Below, piece after piece: positions 37,695 through 49,985 of a stretch of DNA of 64,000 bases (the first letter of the stretch is position 1; each line of letters opens with the position of its first letter). The stretch is from Gluconobacter oxydans (GTDB lineage Bacteria > Pseudomonadota > Alphaproteobacteria > Acetobacterales > Acetobacteraceae): positions 1 to 64,000 of the forward strand of contig NZ_BJNM01000009.1 in the NCBI RefSeq assembly GCF_006539685.1, read 5' to 3'. A program made the translations under genes and the position numbers. The notes beneath the pieces were generated by a model. The model was not told the origin of the DNA, did no database searches, and worked only from the letters and a program-made list of their open reading frames with translations.

Positions 37695-39107
37695 TCAGGC
37701 TTTCGCGGCCGTTGCGACGGCGATTTCCGCCGCCCGGAACAAGGCGCGTGCCTTCGCCTGCGTCTCACGGAACTCGGCGTTCGGATCGCTGTCCGCCACG
37801 ACGCCGCAGCCGGCCTGTACATACATGTTCCCGTCCTTGAGAACGGCCATGCGCAGCCCGATGCAGGTATCCATTTCCCCATCCGCCCCGAAATATCCGA
37901 CGCAACCCGAATACGGCCCGCGGCGTGTCGGTTCCAGTTCGTCAATGATTTCCATGGCGCGGATCTTGGGAGCGCCCGTCAGGGTCCCGGCCGGAAAGGC
38001 TGCGACAAGCGCGTCCATTGCCGTTTTGCCGTCCTTGATGCGGCCGGTCACGGTCGAGGAAATATGCATGACGTGGCTGTAGCGCTCGATGACGAACTTT
38101 TCCGGAACCGTGACGGTTCCCAACTGTGAGACGCGCCCGACATCGTTTCGACCCAGATCGATCAGCATCAGATGCTCGGCCAGTTCCTTACGGTCGGCCA
38201 GAAGCTCTTTTTCCAGAGCCAGATCTTCTTCGCGATCCGCTCCGCGCGGGCGTGTGCCCGCCAGCGGACGTACCGTGACCTCGCCATTGCGCAGACGCAC
38301 GAGGATTTCCGGCGAAGATCCGACCAGAGCGTAGTCCTCAAGCTCCATTACAAACAGGAACGGCGCCGGATTGACGCGGCGCAGGCTGCGATAGAGCGAC
38401 AGCGGTGACAGCGGGAATGGCGTTGTGAAGCGCTGGCTCGGCACGATCTGGAAGGCATCGCCCGCAGCGATATAGTCCTGCGCCTTGCGGATGTGATCCT
38501 CGAACTGCTGCTGCGTCATGTTCGATGTCGGTGGTGCCAGTTCCGTGCCGGCCGGCAGCGTCTCGCGTGCATCCCCCAGCGGGGCGGCCAGAGCGGCTCG
38601 TGCCTGATCGAGAAGCGCATGCGCCTCCGCATCCGTCGTCTTGCCGCGCACCGGCACGGCCAGCGTAAGCTCGTCCCGCACAGAATCGAAGACCGCGAAC
38701 AGGCGCGGACGGATCATGATCCCTTCCGGCAGTCCCAGATCGTTGACCGGGGCGTTCGGCAGGCGCTCCATCTGGCGTACCATGTCGTAACCCAGCACGC
38801 CGAACACGCCGCCGATCATCGGCGGCATTCCGGCCGGAAGCTCCATCTGGCTCTCATCCACGATGGTCTTCAGGGTCTCGAGCGGCACGCCGTCGACGGG
38901 CTTTCCGTCCAGCGTCACCTTCCCGTCCCGGCATTTCCAGACCAGATCTGGCAGAAGCGCGATTACGGAATAACGCCCGCGGGCCGCCCCGCCTTCGACG
39001 CTCTCGAACAGCAGCCGGTACGGATCGTCCGACAGTTTCGAGAGACGTAGAAAGGCGGAGACAGGCGTCAGAAGATCGGCGGCCTCAATGCTGTAGACAA
39101 TGCCCAT
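37695..39107 (-). CDS. trpE: Anthranilate synthase component I
   Basis: Makes anthranilate from chorismate. The C-terminal chorismate-binding domain shows FQIVPSQRF, GSSPEILVR, PLAGTRPRG and the catalytic HVMHISSTVTGRI and FPAGTLTGAPKIRAMEIID segments. The N-terminal region carries the LLES-like tryptophan feedback segment as LLFESVEGG. 470 aa, separate from trpG, unlike the TrpEG fusion of rhizobia. The ATG overlaps the stop of ppiD by one base (TAATG), so it is translated from the ppiD transcript; no trp leader peptide or attenuator is visible. Confidence 0.97.
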   Translation of the reverse strand: MGIVYSIEAADLLTPVSAFLRLSKLSDDPYRLLFESVEGGAARGRYSVIALLPDLVWKCRDGKVTLDGKPVDGVPLETLKTIVDESQMELPAGMPPMIGGVFGVLGYDMVRQMERLPNAPVNDLGLPEGIMIRPRLFAVFDSVRDELTLAVPVRGKTTDAEAHALLDQARAALAAPLGDARETLPAGTELAPPTSNMTQQQFEDHIRKAQDYIAAGDAFQIVPSQRFTTPFPLSPLSLYRSLRRVNPAPFLFVMELEDYALVGSSPEILVRLRNGEVTVRPLAGTRPRGADREEDLALEKELLADRKELAEHLMLIDLGRNDVGRVSQLGTVTVPEKFVIERYSHVMHISSTVTGRIKDGKTAMDALVAAFPAGTLTGAPKIRAMEIIDELEPTRRGPYSGCVGYFGADGEMDTCIGLRMAVLKDGNMYVQAGCGVVADSDPNAEFRETQAKARALFRAAEIAVATAAKA

Positions 39108-41044
39108 TACTGCGCCCCGTTTCCTGCTGTCGGCGCGGCCGCAGTCACGACCTGATTATAGAGCGCCATGTTGATGTGCGACGGCGGAACCGCCTTTTCC
39201 ATGGCGGCGTTCAGGGCCACCGGGATGTCGGAACGCATGGACTGCAGGTATTCGTCCGAAAGCTGGTTGCCCAGGCTTTTCATGTCCTCTGCCGAGGCCG
39301 GCTTGTCCGCCGTCACGTTGACCAGCCAGAACGCATCCGGTGATTCGAACATGCCGCTCGTTCCCGGCTTGAGGCCGAAGACACCGCGCAGGACATTCTG
39401 CGGCAGGCTCTGGTCCGGATGAACCCGCGACACGGCAACGTCCTGACGCAGGGCCGAGGCTTCGGCCTGCCCCTCGACGGCCTTGCGCAGCGTTCCCGCC
39501 TTGGCGGCATTGAACAGCGCGGTCGCCCTCATATCCGCAGCATGGCGCTTCTGATCCGCCGTCCAGGCCTGCACGACCTGATCGCGCACACTGTCGAACG
39601 GCTTGAGCGTACCCGGGTGCACTTCATCGACGAGCAGGGAGAACGCAGTGCCGTTCGGGCCATTGATGACGGTCGGCTGGGCACCTTTGGACTGGGTGAA
39701 GATCTGGTGGATGATCGCCTGGCGCAGGGCCGCGTCGCCCGGGATGGGGGCAGGCAGACCGTCCTGTGTCAGGCCGTTTGAATCCAGCGTACCAGATGCG
39801 GGAACGGCCCCGAGGTCGCTCGGGATCTGCTCCAGTGTCGAAGATCCGGCAACCGCATCCTGAAACTGCTTCTGGCGGGCCTGAAGCGCCTCCCCGGCTT
39901 CCTGGGTCTGGACCTGCGTCTTCAGACCGTCCTTAGCCTGTTCGAAGGTCGTTTTGTGGGGCGCGGTGATGGCCGTGATGTTGAAGACGACCCAGCCCAT
40001 GCCGGTCTTTTCCGGTCCGGAGATGCGGTCGGACGGTGCTGCGAATGCTGCCTTGGCGAGTTCGGGGTTCGGAATGTCGCTCTGACGTACGGACGGCAGG
40101 GATACCGCAGCAGCTTCCGGGAACTTCTTCTGGATATCGTCCCAGGACGTTCCGCTCTTCCAGGCCGTCGCCGCCGCATCGGCCTTTGCCTGATCGGTGA
40201 AGGTCAGGACCTGAATCGTCCGCGTCTCGGGCATGTCGAAGGTGCGGGCCTGAAAATCATAGAGGCGGTGCAGGACGTCGTCGGGAACCTCGATCGTCTT
40301 CGCCACGCTGTCCGACGTCATGACGACCATTTTCGCGTGCCGGTATTCCGTGGTGCGGAACATCTGCGGATGGTTGTCATAAAAACGGTGAAGCTGGTCA
40401 TCCGTCGGCGCAGCGGCAACGACACCGCTTGCAAACGGGATCTGAACCAGATCGAAGATGCGCTGGCTTGCATCGAAGGACAGCATCCGGTCCGTCAGGG
40501 AGGACGGCGCGACAACGGATTGCCCCATGCCCTGCAGAAGCCCGCGTGATGCGATGTCCTCGCGGATGGCCTGGAGTAGCTTGCCCTCGGACAGTCCGAT
40601 CCGGGTCAGACGGTCATTGAAGACGCTCCGGTCGAACTGTCCGGCGGCATTGTGAAACGCCGGAATGGCAAAGACTTCCTGCCGCACCAGATCATCGGGA
40701 ACCATCATGCCCGCGCGGGCGGCGGCAAGCTGGGTCTCGTTCTGGATCACAAGGTTTTGAAGCGTCTGCCGTGCGATCTGTTCGACCTCGCCCTTGGGGA
40801 GTTTGGACGGGTCGGCAAGCCCGATCCGTCTGGCGACTTCGGGAAGCTGCGCCGAGAGCGCGCGGCTGAAATCATCCGGCGTGATGCTGCGATCGCCAAC
40901 GCGCACGACTTCGTTGGAGCTTGCCGTGCCCATGTTGGAATACACATCTCCCACGCCCCAGCCAATGAAGGCCAGAAAGATCAGCAGCGCGGCGGCACGG
41001 CCGGCCCAGGAGTCAACAAAGAGGTGGCGGAGCGTGGTAATCAT
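39107..41044 (-). CDS. ppiD: PpiD-like periplasmic peptidyl-prolyl isomerase/chaperone
   Basis: Membrane-anchored folding factor that helps outer-membrane and exported proteins. A single N-terminal transmembrane helix (about residues 11-30, AAALLIFLAFIGWGVGDVY) is followed by a SurA-N-like chaperone region and a parvulin-like domain around residues 250-360, which looks degenerate as in other PpiD proteins. 645 aa. The start at 41044 gives the standard MITTLRHLFVDSWAGR opening; the frame extends 42 codons upstream without support. It is coupled to trpE and divergent from tpiA, an arrangement I recall from other Alphaproteobacteria. Confidence 0.9.
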   Translation of the reverse strand: MITTLRHLFVDSWAGRAAALLIFLAFIGWGVGDVYSNMGTASSNEVVRVGDRSITPDDFSRALSAQLPEVARRIGLADPSKLPKGEVEQIARQTLQNLVIQNETQLAAARAGMMVPDDLVRQEVFAIPAFHNAAGQFDRSVFNDRLTRIGLSEGKLLQAIREDIASRGLLQGMGQSVVAPSSLTDRMLSFDASQRIFDLVQIPFASGVVAAAPTDDQLHRFYDNHPQMFRTTEYRHAKMVVMTSDSVAKTIEVPDDVLHRLYDFQARTFDMPETRTIQVLTFTDQAKADAAATAWKSGTSWDDIQKKFPEAAAVSLPSVRQSDIPNPELAKAAFAAPSDRISGPEKTGMGWVVFNITAITAPHKTTFEQAKDGLKTQVQTQEAGEALQARQKQFQDAVAGSSTLEQIPSDLGAVPASGTLDSNGLTQDGLPAPIPGDAALRQAIIHQIFTQSKGAQPTVINGPNGTAFSLLVDEVHPGTLKPFDSVRDQVVQAWTADQKRHAADMRATALFNAAKAGTLRKAVEGQAEASALRQDVAVSRVHPDQSLPQNVLRGVFGLKPGTSGMFESPDAFWLVNVTADKPASAEDMKSLGNQLSDEYLQSMRSDIPVALNAAMEKAVPPSHINMALYNQVVTAAAPTAGNGAQ

Positions 41045-41244
41045 AGGGTCAGGGTAGATCCGGATGACGGGATGGTGCGGACACAAAAGGCCCGCTAGAC
41101 TTGCCGCACCATAATGTCGTGAGAACGGCTTGACCAGAAGCAGACCGGAACGAGTGCTGCCTTGCGGCATTCAGCCGGTCGCAGACACCGAGCACATACT
41201 GGTAACGCCGCCATTCTTCAGGGCGTCATCATCAAGGAGGAAGA

Positions 41245-42045
41245 GTGCCCCCATCACCCAGGCTTGTCGTTGGAAACTGGAAGATGCACGGATTGCGGGA
41301 GCAGTCCGGCCGTCTGGCCCGTGCCGTCGCCGAGGGCGCGCAGTCCCTTCCCGATGACGTGCGGCTCGTCCTGTGCCCACCCTTCACCCAGCTCGCCAGC
41401 GTGCATGGCATCATCAATGCCGAAGGGCCGGCCACGCCGCTGCGTCTTGGTGCGCAGGACTGTCATACGACGTCTTCGGGGCCTCATACCGGGGATATCT
41501 CAGCTGAAATGCTGGCCGACCTTGGTGTCCGCTACGTCATTCTAGGCCATTCCGAACGTCGGCAGGCCCATGGCGAAACCGATGTCCTGATTCGCCAGAA
41601 GGTCGAAGCTGCCGAAGCTGCGGGCCTCATTCCCATCGTCTGTATCGGCGAGACGACGCAGGAGCGTCTCGAAGGGCGGACGACCACCGTTCTGGCCACG
41701 CAGGTCGAGGGATCGTTGACCGACGGCTTTACCGGTATCCTGGCTTACGAGCCCGTCTGGGCCATCGGAAGCGGCACGATCCCGCCCATCGACGAGCTCG
41801 AGAGAACCCTCTCTCTCCTGCATGGACTGTTGCAGTCCCGTCTCAAGACGGATGACATTCGCGTGCCGATCCTGTATGGCGGCTCCGTCACACCGGCTCA
41901 GGCGCCGACCATTTTTTCCATCGGGTCGCTTGGCGGGGTGCTGGTTGGCAGTGCCAGTCTGGAAGCAGAGAGCTTCCTGCGCATCGCTGAAGCGGCATCT
42001 TTCCGCCTGACGTCCCAACCATTGTCCGGACCCTATCGTTCATGA
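41245..42045 (+). CDS. tpiA: Triosephosphate isomerase
   Basis: Interconverts dihydroxyacetone phosphate and glyceraldehyde 3-phosphate. Active-site residues K13 (GNWKMHG), H102 (ILGHSERR) and E169 (AYEPVWAIGSG) are all present; the phosphate loop is YGGSVTP. 266 aa. The start is GTG at 41245 with an excellent AAGGAGG upstream. Its stop overlaps the secG start (ATGA). Confidence 0.97.
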   Translation: MPPSPRLVVGNWKMHGLREQSGRLARAVAEGAQSLPDDVRLVLCPPFTQLASVHGIINAEGPATPLRLGAQDCHTTSSGPHTGDISAEMLADLGVRYVILGHSERRQAHGETDVLIRQKVEAAEAAGLIPIVCIGETTQERLEGRTTTVLATQVEGSLTDGFTGILAYEPVWAIGSGTIPPIDELERTLSLLHGLLQSRLKTDDIRVPILYGGSVTPAQAPTIFSIGSLGGVLVGSASLEAESFLRIAEAASFRLTSQPLSGPYRS

Positions 42046-42383
42046 CCACTCTTCTGCTTGCTCTCAACCTGCTGGTCACACTGGCGCTGATCGGGGTGAT
42101 CCTGATCCAGCGCAGCGAAGGCGGCGGCCTCGGCATCGGCAGCGGCCAGGGCATGGGCTCCTTCATGAGCGGCCGCGGAACGGCAACGCTGCTGACGCGT
42201 GCCACGTCCGTCCTCGCCGGCATCTTCATGCTGCTGTGTCTGGTGCTGGCCGTCATGAACCGTGGCGCCTCTTCCGGCGTCGGCTCGCATGACATTCTGG
42301 CCGAACCGCCTGCCGCCACCCAGACGACCACTACCACAACCCCGGCTGCACCTGCCGCTCCGGCTCCCGCACCTGCTCACTGA
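42042..42383 (+). CDS. secG: Preprotein translocase subunit SecG
   Basis: Auxiliary subunit of the SecYEG channel. Two membrane helices are visible (about 2-20 and 52-74) around the conserved loop IQRSEGGGLGIGSGQGMGSFM. The C-terminal 35 residues are a low-complexity Thr/Ala/Pro tail (TTTTTPAAPAAPAPAP), typical of alphaproteobacterial SecG. 113 aa, coupled to tpiA. Confidence 0.95.
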   Translation: MTTLLLALNLLVTLALIGVILIQRSEGGGLGIGSGQGMGSFMSGRGTATLLTRATSVLAGIFMLLCLVLAVMNRGASSGVGSHDILAEPPAATQTTTTTTPAAPAAPAPAPAH

Positions 42384-42395
42384 TCGGGGCTGAAA

Positions 42396-42428
42396 ATCCC
42401 CGTTCAAACTTTTTAACGGGGATCTTTT
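42396..42428 (+). terminator. Rho-independent terminator after secG
   Basis: ATCCCCGTT (42396-42404) pairs perfectly with AACGGGGAT (42415-42423) around a 10-base loop and is followed by CTTTTC. It ends the tpiA-secG transcript before pyrG. Confidence 0.75.
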
Positions 42429-42477
42429 CAACAGACGCGTCTCTTCGCTTCCCCTGCCCCATGTCGGCAGTGTATGA

Positions 42478-46795
<4,318 letters not shown>

Positions 46796-46803
46796 GATTG
46801 CAC

Positions 46804-46840
46804 AACGGCCTCATGTCCTTCGGGAATGGGGCCGTTTTTT
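46804..46840 (+). terminator. Rho-independent terminator after eno
   Basis: AACGGCCTCAT (46804-46814) pairs with ATGGGGCCGTT (46826-46836), with one G-T pair, and is followed by TTTTTT. Strong classical terminator eight bases after the stop. Confidence 0.9.
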
Positions 46841-46936
46841 CAGGTCCGGACGTGAAAGATCTCTGCATCCTTCATTGTCTGGTCACGATTGACTGATATA
46901 AACTGAAGTAGTCCCTCAGAACGGAGTTCTCACGAC

Positions 46937-47266
46937 GTGACACTGATCCGGCTCATCAAGCGTGGTGTCCGCGCCGTTGCTCCCCCTGCTTTCTTCCTGT
47001 CCCTGACGGCCTATTTCGGATGGAACGTCCTTCACGGCGCTCACGGTATTCACGCCTATCAGGAACAAATGCAGCTTCAGAAGGATGCTCTTCAGGCCAG
47101 ACAGGATGCCGACGACGAACAGAATGTCTGGCGTCGGCGTGTCGTTGCGCTCAAGGAAAAGGCGCTGGACGCCGATATGCTGGACGAGCGGGCTCGTGCC
47201 ACGATGAACCTGACGCGCAGCGGTGATCTGGTTGTTCCCTACGGTCCTCACGACAAACTGTTCTGA
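46937..47266 (+). CDS. ftsB: FtsB/DivIC-like septum formation initiator
   Basis: Bitopic cell-division protein, 109 aa: short cytoplasmic N-terminus, one membrane helix (about 13-33), then a coiled coil (about 35-80) rich in Gln, Leu and Asp, ending in LDERARATMNLTRSGDLVVPYG, as in alphaproteobacterial FtsB proteins encoded beside eno. The start is GTG at 46937. In most relatives pdhA follows it; here a terminator and rpmG follow. Confidence 0.85.
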   Translation: MTLIRLIKRGVRAVAPPAFFLSLTAYFGWNVLHGAHGIHAYQEQMQLQKDALQARQDADDEQNVWRRRVVALKEKALDADMLDERARATMNLTRSGDLVVPYGPHDKLF

Positions 47267-47298
47267 ACAGCGGCCAGAAAATCCGGTCCTGCAGATAT

Positions 47299-47327
47299 AA
47301 AAAAAGCGGCCCGAAGGCCGCTTTTTT
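47299..47327. terminator. Bidirectional terminator between ftsB and rpmG
   Basis: AAAAAAAGCGGCC-CGAA-GGCCGCTTTTTT: an 8-bp GC-rich stem with a CGAA tetraloop flanked by A- and T-runs, between two convergent genes. It works on both strands. Confidence 0.92.
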
Positions 47328-47349
47328 CATGAAGACTGTCGAAACAGTC

Positions 47350-47517
47350 TTACTTGATCTTGGCTTCGCGGAACACGACGTGCTTGCGTGCAACCGGGTC
47401 GTACTTGCGCACTTCCATCTTTCCCGTAGCGGAACGGGCATTCTTCTTCGTGACGTAGAAGTAGCCGGTTTCGGCGGACGAAACGAGCCGGATCTGAATA
47501 ACGTTGCTCTTTCCCAT
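47350..47517 (-). CDS. rpmG: Ribosomal protein bL33
   Basis: A 55-residue large-subunit ribosomal protein. The pattern [12 protein letters not shown]...[18 protein letters not shown] is diagnostic. The zinc-binding cysteines of the C+ form are absent (the zinc-independent C- type). The ATG at 47517 gives the normal length; the frame runs 18 codons further upstream without support. Confidence 0.97.
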   Translation of the reverse strand: MGKSNVIQIRLVSSAETGYFYVTKKNARSATGKMEVRKYDPVARKHVVFREAKIK

Positions 47518-47822
47518 GATACCCTCGGGCTTTCGCCATACTGATGCCGCTCGAAGGTGTCGATGCAGCATGTTGATCTCTAGATTGGGCGCACCATGCT
47601 GATTTGTGGTCCGCAGGTCAAGGCCCTGACGTATAATTTCGGGGTTTTCCTGCGCTTTCAGGGACTTTCAGCCCGAGGGAATCTTATCAGGCCACCGTGC
47701 GAGCCTCTCTCTTTCGCTTGTGAGGCAACAGACAGGAACCTATAAGGAACAAATGCGGGATGGCTTTCATTCTGCACCTTGTTTTCCGACCTGCCTCCGC
47801 CGAGGCGCATGGGAGCGCCTGT
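47518..47822. promoter_or_regulatory. Divergent rpmG / lexA control region
   Basis: About 305 bases without a gene, holding promoters for rpmG (minus) and lexA (plus). The only site I can assign is the LexA operator at 47736-47750. A frame continuing upstream of lexA to 47760 is open but has no ribosome-binding site and is not needed for the LexA domain. Confidence 0.5.
47736..47750 (+). promoter_or_regulatory. LexA operator (SOS box) of lexA
   Basis: GAAC at 47736-47739 and GAAC at 47747-47750 are separated by exactly seven bases (CTATAAG). This is the reverse complement of GTTC-N7-GTTC, the known LexA box of Alphaproteobacteria. It lies 72 bases upstream of the lexA ATG, so autorepression is expected. 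Confidence 0.88.
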
Positions 47823-48539
47823 ATGCTGACCCGCAAGCAGCACCAGCTTTTGCTATATATCGACGACCATCTTCGCCGGACGGGCTATTCCCCTTCTTTC
47901 GATGAAATGAAAGATGCTCTTGAGCTTCGCTCAAAGTCTGGCATCCATCGGCTGATTTCCGCTCTGGAAGAACGCGGCTTTCTGCGTCGTCACCATCATC
48001 GTGCCCGTGCGCTCGAAGTGCTGCGTCTGCCACACATGGGAACCGAGGCTCCTGCCGCTACCGGCACAGGTACCGCGTTCGTCCCCGCCGTTCTCAACCA
48101 GGGGCAGACAGGCCTTGAGGGCGCGTTCTCGGAAGCCAGCGTTGCCAATGACCGCCAGACTGTCAGCATCCCGCTCTATGGACGTATTGCAGCCGGTCTT
48201 CCGATCGAGGCCATGCAGGATGACAGCGACCGGATTGACGTGCCGGTCTCGCTTCTGGGCACCGGTGAGCATTATGCCCTGACGGTTGCGGGTGATTCGA
48301 TGATCGAAGCGGGCATTCTGGATGGCGATATTGCCATCATCCGGCGACGCGAGACTGCGGAAAATGGACAGATCATCGTCGCCCTGATCGACGAGCAGGA
48401 AGTGACGCTCAAGAAGCTGCGTCGTCGCGGATCGATGATTGCGCTGGAAGCGGCCAACAGGGACTACGAAACCCGCATCTTCCCGGCGGAGCGTGTCCAC
48501 ATCCAGGGCCGTCTGGTCGCGCTTTTCCGGCAGTACTGA
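47823..48539 (+). CDS. lexA: LexA repressor
   Basis: SOS repressor, 238 aa: N-terminal winged helix ([21 protein letters not shown]...[18 protein letters not shown], residues 1-65), a long linker (66-115), and a self-cleaving S24 domain. Cleavage site A124-G125 ([10 protein letters not shown]), catalytic S159 (GDSMIEAG) and K197 (EVTLKKL) are present. The linker is about 40 residues longer than in E. coli, as is usual in Alphaproteobacteria. The ATG at 47823 is the family start. moaC and moeA, which often precede lexA in this class, are not here. Confidence 0.97.
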   Translation: MLTRKQHQLLLYIDDHLRRTGYSPSFDEMKDALELRSKSGIHRLISALEERGFLRRHHHRARALEVLRLPHMGTEAPAATGTGTAFVPAVLNQGQTGLEGAFSEASVANDRQTVSIPLYGRIAAGLPIEAMQDDSDRIDVPVSLLGTGEHYALTVAGDSMIEAGILDGDIAIIRRRETAENGQIIVALIDEQEVTLKKLRRRGSMIALEAANRDYETRIFPAERVHIQGRLVALFRQY

Positions 48540-48542
48540 AGC

Positions 48543-48584
48543 CAGGGTTACTGCTGACGGCTTCAGGAGCCGTCAGAAACCCTG
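48543..48584. terminator. Long imperfect hairpin between lexA and the lipoprotein gene
   Basis: An outer stem CAGGGTT/AACCCTG and an inner stem CTGACGGCT/AGCCGTCAG form a 42-base hairpin between two convergent genes. Neither strand has a T-run after it, so it may stop transcription weakly, or act with Rho. Confidence 0.55.
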
Positions 48585-49190
48585 TTATTGCGGCGCAGCG
48601 GGGGTGCCGCGTACGACTTTCACGCTGCCATCTGGCGCAATCAGCGTGCTCGTGCCGTCACCATTCGGAATGACGATGGTCTTGCTTGGATTCTTGTTCA
48701 GGAAACGGGTAGCGCTATCGGGGACCGAGGATGGCAGCGTCGGAATGACGTGACTGCGGTCCCGGCTCACGCCCTGATGGGTATCGGCGCTTTCGCCGAC
48801 CGACATGCTCTGCCCCTGCATGAGCTGCTGGCCGGAAGCGCCCAGAGCGCCCTTGCTGCCAATGCCACCCATGAAATTCTCGTCGAGAGCTGCGCCGCCG
48901 AAATAGGTTGCCGGGTCTCCGAGGGCATGACTGAACGTGCTGTCGGGGTTTTCGACGTCCTTGAGGGTCGGAAGGGGCTGTGGGGCACCAGGCCAGATAT
49001 TGCCGCCTTCAGGGAAAATCGGGGTTTCAGCGTATTTCTCGCCACGGGCACGGTGAATATTCTCACTATCGCCGTGTGGACCATTGGAGTTGTCGAGCGC
49101 CGTCCACACCATGGTGTCACGGATATACTTGCCCATGCCTGAACAGCCGCTCAGAGCGAGAGGTAGTGCCAGCAGAGCGGCCTTCCGCAT
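48585..49190 (-). CDS. Probable lipoprotein, function unknown
   Basis: A 201-residue exported protein with a lipobox: MRKAALLALPLALSGC, lipidated Cys at 16, followed by a polar, low-complexity mature chain rich in Gly, Ser, Pro and Asn. Its C-terminus has TIVIPNGDGTSTLIAPDGSVKVVRG, a strand-turn-strand repeat. No known domain is recognised. It is a single gene, convergent with lexA. Outer- or inner-membrane location is not certain (residue after Cys is Ser, which favours the outer membrane). Confidence 0.8.
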   Translation of the reverse strand: MRKAALLALPLALSGCSGMGKYIRDTMVWTALDNSNGPHGDSENIHRARGEKYAETPIFPEGGNIWPGAPQPLPTLKDVENPDSTFSHALGDPATYFGGAALDENFMGGIGSKGALGASGQQLMQGQSMSVGESADTHQGVSRDRSHVIPTLPSSVPDSATRFLNKNPSKTIVIPNGDGTSTLIAPDGSVKVVRGTPAAPQ

Positions 49191-49292
49191 TTCTTACTCC
49201 CACAAGGTCAATAAATGACCTTTAGCGGTCCTTGTAACGGAGCGCCAGATGAAGACAGTCAAAGACATCCATAATTCTACCAGAGACTGATG

Positions 49293-49895
49293 TCAGAAGC
49301 TGATCTTGGATGACTTGCGGGATTGTCCCGCCATGATGCGTGCGAGCCCGGCAGTCAGATAACCCCAGCCGCTGATGACGGTCGGAATGACCGAGAACCA
49401 GAGAAGAATTCCGCCGATCAGGCTGGCAGGCAGGAAGGAAAGACCCAGCATTCCTGCCGCCCCGTCCCCACCGATCAGAAACCCGATCGCCACCATCTGA
49501 ATTCCGGTTTTCCATTTTGCCAGGCGGGTGGAGGGCAGCGTTTCCCGCTGCGACGCCATGTATTCCCGAAGGCCACTGACCAGGATTTCCCGGACCATGA
49601 TGATGATCCCGGCATAAAGCGAGAAAACCGGGAGGTGCGTCAGCCCGGCCAGAGCCAGCAGAAGCGACCCCACCAGCAGCTTGTCCGCAATCGGATCCAT
49701 CATCCGGCCCAGCTCCGAAAGCTGATGCCAGCGGCGTGCGAGTGCCCCGTCCAGATAGTCCGTGATGCACGCGGCAGTGTAGACCGCGCACGCAATCACG
49801 TTGGCAGTCGGCGAATGCACGGAGAGCAGCACGACCAGTACAGGAATGGACGCGATACGCAGCAGTGTCAGGATGTTTGGCAGATCTGTCAGCAT
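49293..49895 (-). CDS. pgsA: CDP-diacylglycerol-glycerol-3-phosphate 3-phosphatidyltransferase
   Basis: Committed step of phosphatidylglycerol and cardiolipin synthesis, inner membrane. The CDP-alcohol phosphotransferase motif D-x2-D-G-x2-A-R-x8-G-x3-D-x3-D is seen as DYLDGALARRWHQLSELGRMMDPIADK. About four to five membrane helices in 200 aa. It lies 90 bases downstream of uvrC on the same strand, so the two may be co-transcribed; uvrC and pgsA are neighbours in many bacteria. Confidence 0.96.
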   Translation of the reverse strand: MLTDLPNILTLLRIASIPVLVVLLSVHSPTANVIACAVYTAACITDYLDGALARRWHQLSELGRMMDPIADKLLVGSLLLALAGLTHLPVFSLYAGIIIMVREILVSGLREYMASQRETLPSTRLAKWKTGIQMVAIGFLIGGDGAAGMLGLSFLPASLIGGILLWFSVIPTVISGWGYLTAGLARIMAGQSRKSSKISF

Positions 49896-49985
49896 CGCAG
49901 TCAGTCTAGAACAGTTTCCTTCTCTCCGGTATGCGCCAATATGCCCGTAAAAGATGTATTTTTCGTGTAAATTCCGACGTGTGGC

